From: Hyphomicrobiales bacterium
Lineage (GTDB): Bacteria; Pseudomonadota; Alphaproteobacteria; Rhizobiales; UBA4765
Length of the DNA: 10,778 nt
Direction: 5' to 3'
Assembly: GCA_027487195.1 (NCBI GenBank)
Contig: JAIYEB010000324.1
Coordinates: forward strand, 1 to 10,778
The notes under the pieces are model-generated. The model worked only from the letters and a program-made list of their open reading frames with translations, had not been told where the DNA came from and made no database searches. Below are positions 1-6,977 of this stretch, in pieces. Position numbers and translations under genes: made by a program. Each line of letters begins with the position of its first letter. The first letter of the stretch is position 1.

Positions 1-453
1 GTGGTCTCGCTTGGCGCTGATGTCGAGGGCGAAGCGCGCGAGGTTGCACGGCTTCATGCAAAAATGGCGATGGACTATCTGGCCCGGGGCGAGCGTGTTG
101 CGATCCTTTCGGGCGGTGAATTGACTGTCACCGTCACGGGCTCAGGCAGCGGTGGGCCAAACCAGGAATACGCGCTGTCCTTGGCCATCGCGCTTGATGG
201 AGCCAATGGCATTGCTGCCCTTGCTGCGGATACCGATGGCACCGATGGCGGGGCTGGATCCGCCACAGACCCCGCCGGTGCGCTGGTTGATCCCGGGACA
301 TTGGCGCGCGCCAAAGCCAAAGGCCTTGATCCGGGCCAAAGACTTGCGAACAATGACGCAACGGGATTCTTCGGCACCCTGGGGGATCTCGTATTGCCTG
401 GGCCTACGATGACGAACGTCAATGATTTGCGCGTGATCCTCGTTGATCCCTGA
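1..453 (+). CDS. Glycerate 2-kinase, MOFRL family, C-terminal part (5' truncated)
   Basis: This is the C-terminal 150 residues of a type-2 glycerate kinase (MOFRL family, also called GckA/TtuD or, in older annotation, hydroxypyruvate reductase). The enzyme phosphorylates D-glycerate to 2-phosphoglycerate in the cytoplasm and feeds serine-cycle, glyoxylate or tartrate carbon into glycolysis. Visible family signatures are SGGELTVTV followed by GSGGPNQEYAL (about residues 37-58), the acidic ADTDGTDGG segment (about 75-83) and the C-terminal NNDATGFF and GPTMTNVNDL motifs. Full-length members have roughly 420 residues, so about two thirds lies left of the window. The GTG at position 1 is an internal valine codon, not a start. 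The stop at 451-453 is 9 bp before the next gene, so the two are probably co-transcribed. The family call is firm; the physiological pathway cannot be read from this fragment. Confidence 0.9.
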   Translation: MVSLGADVEGEAREVARLHAKMAMDYLARGERVAILSGGELTVTVTGSGSGGPNQEYALSLAIALDGANGIAALAADTDGTDGGAGSATDPAGALVDPGTLARAKAKGLDPGQRLANNDATGFFGTLGDLVLPGPTMTNVNDLRVILVDP

Positions 454-462
454 TCGGAGCCG

Positions 463-912
463 ATGCCAGCGTTTCCTACCGCCCGTCTGGCTGCGCTGAA
501 AGCAGCCCTTGTCATGTGTGGCCTGATGGCCACGCAGCAGGAGGCGCATGCGGATTTGCGCATCTGCAACCAGACCACAAGCCGGGTTGGTGTTGCAGTT
601 GGTTATCGCGACGATCGAGGCTGGGTCACCGAGGGTTGGTGGAACATGACCCCCGGCAATTGCGAGACCCTGTTGCAGGGCGCGCTTCGGTCACGCTTCT
701 ACTACATCTACGCCATCGACTATGACCGCGGCGGCGAATGGGGCGGGCGACATTTCATGTGCACCCAACCCCGCGCGTTCACGATCCGGGACGTCGGCGA
801 CTGTGTACAGCGCAGCTATGAGCGAACTGGCTTTTTCGAAGTCGATACCGGCGACATTGTCACCTGGACGGTAGACCTGACGGAACCGGGGCGGGCTGGG
901 CCATCCCGCTGA
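463..912 (+). CDS. Secreted DUF1036 family protein
   Basis: A 149-residue protein with a Sec-type signal peptide: a short N-terminus, a hydrophobic stretch around residues 9-24 and a likely cut after AHA at residue 30. The mature part begins DLRICNQT and carries the DUF1036 pattern: an ICN start, a GW.TEGWW segment near residues 53-60, a central FYYIYA strand and four cysteines at 35, 67, 100 and 114 that could form two disulfides in the periplasm. DUF1036 proteins are small, mostly alphaproteobacterial, exported and of unknown function, so no role is assigned. The ATG at 463 has a modest CGGAG ribosome binding site at 455-459 and lies 9 bp after the glycerate kinase stop. Its last 53 bp overlap the 3' end of the convergent hydrolase gene. 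Confidence 0.85.
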   Translation: MPAFPTARLAALKAALVMCGLMATQQEAHADLRICNQTTSRVGVAVGYRDDRGWVTEGWWNMTPGNCETLLQGALRSRFYYIYAIDYDRGGEWGGRHFMCTQPRAFTIRDVGDCVQRSYERTGFFEVDTGDIVTWTVDLTEPGRAGPSR

Positions 913-1849
913 GATGGGTGCCAGCCTCTTGGGCAATGGCCTCGATCACCCGCCCGGAAAGGTGGCTCCAGTGCGGCATGTGCCCAACACCCTCAAGCCA
1001 CATCACGCGGGCATCCGGCGCATCCCTCAACATGCCCTCGGTGTGAATCGAAGGTGCAACGACCGGATCCATGGTTCCTGAGATGACCAGCATGCCGCGT
1101 GGCAGCCGGCCATAGTTCGGCTGCATCTCCTTCACCGCAGGTAGAAGCGCAACGAGATCCTGCGCATTGGCAACAAACGTCGCTGGCCTGAGGATGAGAG
1201 GGATGGCGCTCGCCTTTGTGTAACCCTCCGGTGCGGGATCTGGCCTGAACGAACCCGTGACGGCATTTTCCATCACGAGCCATCCAAGCGGCAGCGTAAA
1301 GAACGCTGTGAAGGCAGGCCCTGCAAACGGCACAGCGGCCAGACGATTGTGCCAAGAAATGCCGCCCCCAGGCCAGGGGTGGGTCGCTGGCGCAATCAAC
1401 ACCATGCCAGCCGCCAGCGCAGGATCTTCGAGAGCCAGGGCTGCAGCTACAGCGGTTCCATAGGAGTGGCCGACAAGCAAAGCGCGCTCGACACCGATAT
1501 GGCGAAGCGCTGCGCTGAGCAGGCGCGCCTGCGCTGCGGGCGTTTCCATGTCAAAGCCGCGCTCGCTGTGGCCATGGCCGGGCCGATCAATCGCGACAAT
1601 CCGAAACCGCTGCGCCAGTGGACGGCCGATGGCGCGGTCAACATCCAGCGCATTGCTGCTGGCGCCATGGATCAAAACGATGGCTGCGCTGGAGCGCGGA
1701 CCATGATCAATCACATGGAGGCGCAGCCCCTGGGCATGAACAAACGCACCGGTCGGCGGGTAGTGCCGGTCGAGAAGAACCGAGCCAAGACGCGTCGCGA
1801 CCGCCAGAATGAACAGCAGCCCAAGCACCAGAAGACCAGAAATGGCCAT
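860..1849 (-). CDS. Membrane-anchored alpha/beta hydrolase
   Basis: A 329-residue alpha/beta-hydrolase fold protein. Residues 3-25 form one hydrophobic segment that looks like an uncleaved N-terminal anchor or signal. The hydrolase core follows: the HGASSN oxyanion-hole motif at 61-66, the IDRPGHGHS turn near 88-95, the nucleophile elbow GHSYG with Ser129, a cap region about 160-235, the acid Asp261 in GTMDPVV, and His290 in GVGHMPH. The triad is complete, so the enzyme is probably active. The fold covers esterases, lipases, haloalkane dehalogenases and C-C hydrolases, so the substrate cannot be named. The gene lies 14 bp after the TPR gene on the same strand and is likely co-transcribed with it. 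Its ribosome binding site is weak. The last residues, a Pro-rich tail after about 310, run into the convergent DUF1036 gene and are not part of the fold. Confidence 0.87.
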   Translation of the reverse strand: MAISGLLVLGLLFILAVATRLGSVLLDRHYPPTGAFVHAQGLRLHVIDHGPRSSAAIVLIHGASSNALDVDRAIGRPLAQRFRIVAIDRPGHGHSERGFDMETPAAQARLLSAALRHIGVERALLVGHSYGTAVAAALALEDPALAAGMVLIAPATHPWPGGGISWHNRLAAVPFAGPAFTAFFTLPLGWLVMENAVTGSFRPDPAPEGYTKASAIPLILRPATFVANAQDLVALLPAVKEMQPNYGRLPRGMLVISGTMDPVVAPSIHTEGMLRDAPDARVMWLEGVGHMPHWSHLSGRVIEAIAQEAGTHLSGMAQPAPVPSGLPSR

Positions 1850-1863
1850 GATTCGTGCAGCGC

Positions 1864-2511
1864 TCAGGTCTGGCGTCCCTCGACCTGTGTACGCATCAAG
1901 TCGAGCGTGCGCCGCGCATTGGGCGCGTGCGGGTGGAGCTTCACGGCCTCTTCGAGCATCCGGAACGCAGCATCCCTGTTTCCGGTTTCGCGCAGGATCC
2001 CGGCCGCAACGCCCATGGCACCATAATGGCGCGGCTCAAGGCGCAGCACGCGCTCCATGTCCGCCAGCGCCTTCCCGCGCTCCCCGGTCGACAGCATGAT
2101 GGTGCCACGGATGTAGTAGGCGTGAATCGTGTCGGGCGCGATCGCGAGAAGGCCATCGATATAGTCGAGCGCCGGCCCAATCTCGCGCCGTTCGATCGCC
2201 TCACGGGCGTATTGCAGCATCAAATCGGAGGTTGGGCTGCCGGTTTGGCGAAACAGAGCCGAGATCGCGCTGTCATAGAGCGTGGCTTCCTCGGCATTCT
2301 GGGCCTTTGCCAGACTATCGAACAGCTGATTCAGCAACTGCCTGCGCTGGGCCGGGCTGCCGCGCTCCGCCCTATCCTGAGGACCAGGCCCGGTCGAAGT
2401 CTGATCCCGGTCCCGTTCAATCGAGCGGCGCTGCGGCGACTGCGCCTCGGCAGTCGCAAACAGCGAAACCATGAAACATGCGGCAACGATCGGACGGATG
2501 AACAGGCGCAT
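1864..2511 (-). CDS. Exported tetratricopeptide repeat protein
   Basis: A 215-residue protein beginning with a clear Sec signal peptide (RPIVAACFMVSLFATAEA, cut after about residue 23). A polar, Gln/Arg/Asp-rich linker runs to about residue 52. Helical repeats follow, with three recognisable TPR units at about 93-126, 127-160 and 161-194; the middle one (AYYIRGTIML..GERGKALADMERVLRLEP) fits the TPR consensus best. Such periplasmic TPR proteins are usually scaffolds for envelope complexes; the partner here is unknown. The gene is the first of a two-gene minus-strand unit with the hydrolase and is divergent from the PBP1A gene, which makes an envelope role plausible but unproven. No strong Shine-Dalgarno sequence precedes the ATG at 2511. 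Confidence 0.82.
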   Translation of the reverse strand: MRLFIRPIVAACFMVSLFATAEAQSPQRRSIERDRDQTSTGPGPQDRAERGSPAQRRQLLNQLFDSLAKAQNAEEATLYDSAISALFRQTGSPTSDLMLQYAREAIERREIGPALDYIDGLLAIAPDTIHAYYIRGTIMLSTGERGKALADMERVLRLEPRHYGAMGVAAGILRETGNRDAAFRMLEEAVKLHPHAPNARRTLDLMRTQVEGRQT

Positions 2512-2627
2512 GATGCGAGCCTAGCGCGGCTTTCTGCCCAAGCCAACAAAATGCTGACGTCGTTCGCGCTTCTTTAAGTCGAACCATCGCATTGTTTGGA
2601 AACAGGTTTGATGGTGCGAGTGCGGGT
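2512..2627. promoter_or_regulatory. Divergent intergenic region between TPR and PBP1A genes
   Basis: This gap must carry the promoters for the two divergent genes. On the minus strand a TTGTTG hexamer followed 17 bp later by CGCTAG is the best -35/-10 candidate for the TPR gene, but the -10 is poor and would leave only a very short leader. No convincing promoter was found for the PBP gene. A TTG at 2592, in frame with the PBP gene, could be an alternative start and would shorten the gap. Confidence 0.3.
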
Positions 2628-4817
2628 ATGGCGCGTCAAGGCAGCGCTGAGAGGCGGGAGCCAAGTCTGGGCGGCAGCGCGCGCGCTGAAGCGGACCTGC
2701 GCCTGCGCCCCGAAGATCGGCCCTCCCCTCCCCCAAAGCGTAGCACCAGACAACGCCAGCCAACCGCGCCAGCGTGGGATACCGATGATGGGCGTCCACC
2801 ATCCCGGCGCCGATCAGGCGGCACCCGGGGCAAAGGTCGCAAGGGTGGCAAGGGCGACAAACCGCGCTCGTTGCTCGCCCGCATGGTCACGTGGGTCTTT
2901 GTGCTTGGTCTCTGGGCAACCCTGGCCGGCGTTGCCGTTGTTGCCTGGTATGCAGCCCATCTTCCCCCCATGTCGGAACTCAGGGTGCCCGAGCGTCCGC
3001 CCAACATCCAGATCGTGGGCGCGGATGGCGAAACGCTGATCAATCGCGGTGCCATGGGGCGCTCCTTGCGCATCGAGGAGATGCCAAAACACCTGAAGGA
3101 AGCGGTGCTGGCGATCGAGGATCGCAGGTTCTACTCGCACTTCGGGGTCGACCCGATCGGCATTGCGCGGGCACTCGTTCGCAACATCGCTGGCGGCGGG
3201 GTTTCGGAAGGTGGCTCCACCATCACGCAGCAGCTCGCCAAGAACCTGTTCCTGACCCATGAGCGCTCGATGGAGCGCAAGATTCAGGAACTCGTGCTGT
3301 CGCTCTGGATTGAGGCCCGTTATTCCAAGGATCAGATCCTCGAACTCTATCTGAACCGGGTCTATCTCGGAGCTGGGACCTACGGCGTCGAGGCCGCAAG
3401 CCAACGCTACTTCGGCAAGTCTGCCCGCAACATATCCTTGCATGAAGCCGCCATTCTCGCTGGGCTGCTTCAGGCCCCATCGCGCCTTGCGCCCTCGCGC
3501 AACCCCCGCGCCGCCGAGGCGCGCGCACGCATCGTGTTGGGTGCCATGGCGGATGCTGGCTTCGTTCGCGCAGAGACCGCAGCATTGACCGGCCGCCAGA
3601 CTGTGCGCGTCGTTCCTGCCGATGCGTCCGGGTCTTCGGTTGGCTATGCGGCCGACTGGGTCATGGATCAGCTCGCCGGCATTATTGGCGCGTTTGAGAA
3701 GGATATCATCGTCGAGACAACGCTTGACGCCCACCTGCAGCGGGAAGCTGAAAGAGCGCTCCGTGAAGCTCTGGAACGCCAGGGTGAGCGGCTGAACGTG
3801 TCTCAGGGCGCGGTCGTGGTTATGGATGCCAACGGCGCGGTGCGCGCACTCGTTGGCGGCAGGAACTATGCCGAAAGCCAGTACAACCGCGCGGTCACAG
3901 CGCGGCGCCAGCCGGGGTCGGCGTTCAAGCCATTCGTTTATCTCGCGGCCCTCGAGCGCGGTCTGACGGCTGAAACACGCCGCGATGACACCCCCATCAC
4001 AATCCGGGGCTGGAGCCCGGAGAATTACTCGCGCGAATTCCGCGGCTCGACGTCTTTGCGCGACTCGCTGGCCATGTCCTTGAACACCATTGCAGTGAAG
4101 CTTGGCATAGAAGTGGGTCCAAGAACGGTCGTGCGCACTGCCGAGCGGCTCGGCATCACCTCGCCCCTTCTGGCAAACGCATCGATTGCGCTTGGAACCT
4201 CGGAAGTCTCGCTTCTTGAGCTGACAGGCGCCTACGTGCCGTTCTCGAACGGGGGCTCGGGCGTGATCCCCCATGTCGTGCGCTCGATCAAGACCGTCGA
4301 TGGCAAGGTGCTGTTCCAGCGCGCCGGGACCGGGCCAGGGCGTGTCGTCTCCCAGCGCGATGTCGCCCAGATGAACGCCATGCTGGCGCATGCAACGGCG
4401 GTTGGAACCGCGCGGCGCGCGCACGTCCCAGGCTGGCCTGTCGCTGGCAAGACCGGGACGAGCCAGGATTTCCGCGACGCCTGGTTTGTTGGCTACACCG
4501 CCACGCATACCACCGGGGTCTGGATCGGAAACGACGATTCCTCACCCACACGCCGCGCCTCAGGTTCCGGGATGCCAACCGAAATCTGGAGCCGCGTGAT
4601 GACGGCTGCGCACCGTGGCCTTCCGCCCATGGCGCTTCCCGGCGCTGGCGAGGCACCATCGCCGCCATCACCCGGTGAACGCTCGATCGATGACATTGTG
4701 TTTGGAACATCGCCAGGCGAACGCAACCCGGCGCGACCGCCGACGCCGGTTGAAGTGGGCACTTGCCCGATTGATGCCAATTTCTTGAGCTGCCTTTTCG
4801 GTGGCGGTCGAAGATAG
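2628..4817 (+). CDS. PBP1A-family bifunctional penicillin-binding protein (class A)
   Basis: A class A penicillin-binding protein that polymerises lipid II glycan strands and cross-links the peptides in the periplasm. With the ATG start it has 729 residues. In order: a basic, Gly/Lys/Arg/Pro-rich cytoplasmic tail (1-85), one membrane helix (about 86-108), a GT51 glycosyltransferase domain with EDRRFYSHFG (catalytic Glu164), GGSTITQQLAKNLFL and RKIQELVLSLWIE followed by ELYLNRVYLGAGTYGVE, then the transpeptidase with SAFK (Ser431, Lys434), SLN (Ser484) and KTGTS (Lys608). All catalytic motifs are intact. The linker shows no obvious large OB domain, so it is nearer the shorter PBP1A-like group than E. 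coli MrcA. A TTG at 2592 would add 12 residues; I prefer the ATG because the start codon is stronger, but neither has a good ribosome binding site. A short tail with two cysteines ends the protein. Confidence 0.93.
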   Translation: MARQGSAERREPSLGGSARAEADLRLRPEDRPSPPPKRSTRQRQPTAPAWDTDDGRPPSRRRSGGTRGKGRKGGKGDKPRSLLARMVTWVFVLGLWATLAGVAVVAWYAAHLPPMSELRVPERPPNIQIVGADGETLINRGAMGRSLRIEEMPKHLKEAVLAIEDRRFYSHFGVDPIGIARALVRNIAGGGVSEGGSTITQQLAKNLFLTHERSMERKIQELVLSLWIEARYSKDQILELYLNRVYLGAGTYGVEAASQRYFGKSARNISLHEAAILAGLLQAPSRLAPSRNPRAAEARARIVLGAMADAGFVRAETAALTGRQTVRVVPADASGSSVGYAADWVMDQLAGIIGAFEKDIIVETTLDAHLQREAERALREALERQGERLNVSQGAVVVMDANGAVRALVGGRNYAESQYNRAVTARRQPGSAFKPFVYLAALERGLTAETRRDDTPITIRGWSPENYSREFRGSTSLRDSLAMSLNTIAVKLGIEVGPRTVVRTAERLGITSPLLANASIALGTSEVSLLELTGAYVPFSNGGSGVIPHVVRSIKTVDGKVLFQRAGTGPGRVVSQRDVAQMNAMLAHATAVGTARRAHVPGWPVAGKTGTSQDFRDAWFVGYTATHTTGVWIGNDDSSPTRRASGSGMPTEIWSRVMTAAHRGLPPMALPGAGEAPSPPSPGERSIDDIVFGTSPGERNPARPPTPVEVGTCPIDANFLSCLFGGGRR

Positions 4818-4820
4818 GCG

Positions 4821-4826
4821 TATAAC
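4821..4826 (+). promoter_or_regulatory. Candidate -10 element for hpf-ptsN
   Basis: TATAAC lies just after the PBP1A stop codon and is the best -10-like hexamer in the region before hpf. No good -35 match lies 16-18 bp upstream (nearest TTCGGT), so the call is weak. If real, transcription would start near 4833 and leave an hpf leader of about 175 nt. I looked for a sigma-54 (-24/-12) site because of the hpf-ptsN context; TGGCAG at 4924 lacks the GC partner at the right spacing. Confidence 0.25.
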
Positions 4827-4865
4827 TGTCACCGGTTGCGCTTATGGGCCCCATGACAACGGGGA

Positions 4866-4910
4866 CATGCCTTCAATGGAGGCATGGTGACGATTGACGA
4901 GCACCCTCCA
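4866..4910 (+). other. Inverted repeat and possible switchable RNA structure in hpf leader
   Basis: CATGCCT (4866-4872) and AGGCATG (4880-4886) are perfect 7-bp arms around a 7-nt loop. Part of the right arm and the loop (TGGAGG, 4877-4882) can instead pair with CCTCCA at 4905-4910, helped by GTG 4887-4889 with CAC 4902-4904. The two pairings exclude each other and both cover a GGAGG sequence. No T-run follows, so this is not a normal intrinsic terminator. A function as a leader RNA is only a possibility. Confidence 0.3.
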
Positions 4911-5009
4911 AAAGCCTAACCCGTGGCAGATACATGAGTGGTCAGTGCGTACATGCTGCCCGTCATGAAAGGCCCATAAAGAGGCCAGGGTTTTAATCGG
5001 GGATGTGAC

Positions 5010-5594
5010 ATGACTTTCCGGGTATCCGGCCAGAACATGGATGTGGGCGACGCCCTTAGAGAGCGCATTACGACGCGCCTTAAGGATGCTCTCTCAAAGT
5101 ATTTTGATGGAACGTCGAGCGGGCATGCAACCGTGCGCCGCGAAGGTGGTTTTTTCTCAACCGAATGCATCCTGCATCTGTCGACGGGCACGACAATGCA
5201 CTCGGAGGGCCGGTCGGCTGACGCCTATTCCTCGGCCGACGAAGCCGCAAACCATCTGGAAAAGCGACTGCGCCGCTACAAGCGCCGCCTGAAGGACCAT
5301 CGCGCGTCCGAGCGCGCCCCCGAGCCGGCGCCAGCAACTGCCTATGTTCTGGAAGCGCCCGATCTCGACGATACCACCGAAGAAGCGGGAACAACCGAAT
5401 ACCACCCCGTTATCATTGCCGAGTCCACCACCAATCTGAAGCGGATGTCGGTTGGCGAGGCGGTGGTGGAACTCGACCTTCTGGGCGCGCCCGTCGTCGT
5501 CTTTCGCCATGCGGGGCATGGGCGCGTGGCTGTGGTCTATCGTCGTCCGGACGGCAATATCGGCTGGATCGACCCGGCACCGGCTGTGTCATGA
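5010..5594 (+). CDS. hpf: Ribosome hibernation promoting factor, long form
   Basis: A 194-residue long-form HPF of the ribosome-associated RaiA/YfiA family. Long HPF binds the 30S decoding centre through its N-terminal domain and dimerises through its C-terminal domain to give inactive 100S ribosomes in stationary phase or starvation. Residues 1-100 are the S30AE domain (beta-alpha-beta, with the basic helix HLEKRLRRYKRRLKDH at about 82-97). Residues 101-128 are an acidic/Ala/Pro linker. Residues 129-190 are the S30AE C-terminal dimerisation domain, with KRMSVGEAVVELDLLGAPVVVF and the closing GNIGWIDP. The ATG at 5010 has a good GGGGA ribosome binding site at 4999-5003. ptsN starts 42 bp after the stop and is probably co-transcribed. 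In many proteobacteria rpoN lies just upstream of this pair; here a PBP1A gene does. Confidence 0.94.
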   Translation: MTFRVSGQNMDVGDALRERITTRLKDALSKYFDGTSSGHATVRREGGFFSTECILHLSTGTTMHSEGRSADAYSSADEAANHLEKRLRRYKRRLKDHRASERAPEPAPATAYVLEAPDLDDTTEEAGTTEYHPVIIAESTTNLKRMSVGEAVVELDLLGAPVVVFRHAGHGRVAVVYRRPDGNIGWIDPAPAVS

Positions 5595-5636
5595 GCTCGC
5601 AACAGACTCACGATGGAACACGATCAAGGTTAGATC

Positions 5637-6101
5637 ATGCCACTTCGTGACCTGATTGACGCGCGCTCCGTCGTCGGTGTTTTGCGCGTCTCCAGCAAAA
5701 AGCAGCTCCTGCAGCTGATGGCGGAGCGTGCGTCCGAGCGCACCGGCATCGACAGTCGGTCGATCTTTGAAGCATTGCTGCAGCGAGAGAAGCTCGGATC
5801 AACCGGCGTTGGCCACGGCATTGCCATTCCTCATGCCAAGCTCCCGCGCCTGACCGGCGTCACCGGCCTTTTTGCAAGGCTTGACCGCCCGATCGACTAC
5901 GAAGCGCTTGATGATGAGCCGATCGATCTGGTGTTCCTGTTGCTTGCGCCTGAACAGGCTGGAGCGGATCACCTCAAGGCGCTCGCAAAGGTCTCTCGCA
6001 TCCTGCGCGACACAAAGACCGCAACGCGTCTGCGCGGGACCCATGATCCCGACGCCCTCTTCGCGATCCTTCATTCCGAGAGCCAGCGCTCAGCCGCTTG
6101 A
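5637..6101 (+). CDS. ptsN: PTS IIA-like nitrogen regulatory protein PtsN (EIIA-Ntr)
   Basis: A 154-residue EIIA-Ntr, the terminal phosphoacceptor of the nitrogen phosphotransferase relay (PtsP to NPr to PtsN). It acts in the cytoplasm as a regulator, for example of potassium transport and stress responses, and not in sugar uptake. The PTS EIIA type-2 domain fills the protein. The phosphorylation site is His66 in GHGIAIPHAK, and the DDEPIDLVFLLLAPE segment (about 91-105) and the HLKALAKVSRILRD helix (about 112-125) are typical. The length fits the family. A modest AAGG ribosome binding site precedes the ATG. The gene directly follows hpf, the usual proteobacterial order. Partner genes ptsP and npr are not in the window. 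Confidence 0.95.
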   Translation: MPLRDLIDARSVVGVLRVSSKKQLLQLMAERASERTGIDSRSIFEALLQREKLGSTGVGHGIAIPHAKLPRLTGVTGLFARLDRPIDYEALDDEPIDLVFLLLAPEQAGADHLKALAKVSRILRDTKTATRLRGTHDPDALFAILHSESQRSAA

Positions 6102-6119
6102 GCGTTGGGTTGCGACAGC

Positions 6120-6140
6120 GATCCGGCTTTGAGCCGGGTC
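6120..6140. terminator. Candidate bidirectional terminator hairpin
   Basis: CCGGCT (6123-6128) and AGCCGG (6132-6137) form a 6-bp GC-rich stem with a TTG loop. It extends by a T-G, an A-T and a G-C pair to 9 bp. It sits in the 42-bp gap between the convergent ptsN and permease genes, where a shared terminator is expected. The following plus-strand sequence (CTTGTC) is only weakly T-rich and the minus side has no T-run, so termination is inferred from position and stem. Confidence 0.45.
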
Positions 6141-6143
6141 TTG

Positions 6144-6977
6144 TCAGCCCTTCATGCCGCCCTGCGTCAGCCCACCGACAACCCGCTCCTGAAACACTGC
6201 AATCAGGATCGAAATCGGAACGATTGCGATGACGAGCGCGGCCGAAATGATGGGCCAAGGAAAGGCAAACTCGCCTTGATAAAGCGTGATGCCGACCGGA
6301 ACCGTGCGCGCTGACACGCGAGGTGCCAGCGTCAGCGCCAGCAGGAATTCGTCCCACGCATTGACGAAAGCGAGAATGCCCGCTGTGAATACGCCGGGCG
6401 CGGTCAGCGGAATGACCACGTGCCACAGCGCGCCTATCCGCGAGCACCCGTCAATCATCGCCGCATTCTCAAGCTCTGCCGGAATGTCCTGGAAGAACGA
6501 CACCAGCACCATTGTGCAGACCGGCATCGACAGGACGGCGTAGGGCAGGATCAACGCCCACCAGGTGTTCAGGAGTTCCAGCGAACGCATGACCTGGAAC
6601 AGGGGAACCATGAGCGAGATCAGCGGGAACATCGTGATCGCAAGCAGCGTGGTCAGGATCAAACCCGGCGAGGGCATCCTGAGACGCACCAGCGCATAGG
6701 CTGCCAGGGCAGAGACCGTGACGCACAGGAGCGTCGACAGCGTTGCGACCATGAACGAGTTCCAGAGGAACAGGTGGATGGGCTGATCTGTGAAGACCCG
6801 GATGTAGTTCTCGAATGTCGGCGCTGTCGGGAAGATCGTGATCGGAACCCGCATCAGCTCCGTTTCAGTCTTGAACGACGTGAACAGGATCCAGAGCGCC
6901 GGGAAGAAGCCGTTGACGGCAACGACCAGCGCCGCAATCCACAAAACAGCGGTCTTGTTGAAGCGAGGCATCGTCAT
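6144..6977 (-). CDS. Carbohydrate ABC transporter permease, MalG type
   Basis: A 277-residue inner-membrane permease of the binding-protein-dependent type (MalG/UgpE-like), one half of the translocation pore of a sugar importer. It has six predicted membrane segments; clear ones are about 10-32, 72-95, 107-128, 141-163, 192-215 and 242-262. The cytoplasmic coupling loop carries the EAA-type motif ELENAAMIDGCSR (168-180) ending in VIPL, and FVNAWDEFLLAL at about 204-215 is typical of MalG-type subunits. It is the last gene of the operon; its ATG overlaps the stop of the MalF-type permease in an ATGA, which suggests translational coupling. An ATG two codons downstream is an alternative start. 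Confidence 0.93.
   Translation of the reverse strand: MTMPRFNKTAVLWIAALVVAVNGFFPALWILFTSFKTETELMRVPITIFPTAPTFENYIRVFTDQPIHLFLWNSFMVATLSTLLCVTVSALAAYALVRLRMPSPGLILTTLLAITMFPLISLMVPLFQVMRSLELLNTWWALILPYAVLSMPVCTMVLVSFFQDIPAELENAAMIDGCSRIGALWHVVIPLTAPGVFTAGILAFVNAWDEFLLALTLAPRVSARTVPVGITLYQGEFAFPWPIISAALVIAIVPISILIAVFQERVVGGLTQGGMKG

Noticed and set aside
1349..2577. Plus-strand frames of 225 and 240 codons over the hydrolase and TPR genes.
   Set aside because: They are antisense to two genes with clear catalytic motifs and repeats, and they have no recognisable domains.
2814..4508. A 564-codon open frame on the minus strand opposite the PBP1A gene.
   Set aside because: It lies wholly within a strongly supported gene and shows no family motifs, signal peptide or membrane pattern. 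Long antisense frames are common opposite GC-rich genes because of codon bias.
4846..4858. ATGGG and CCCAT inverted repeat around GGGCCC in the hpf leader.
   Set aside because: The loop would be a single base, so no stable RNA hairpin forms.
4920..4945. Possible sigma-54 promoter (TGGCAG) before hpf.
   Set aside because: The GC element at the -12 position is missing at the required spacing.
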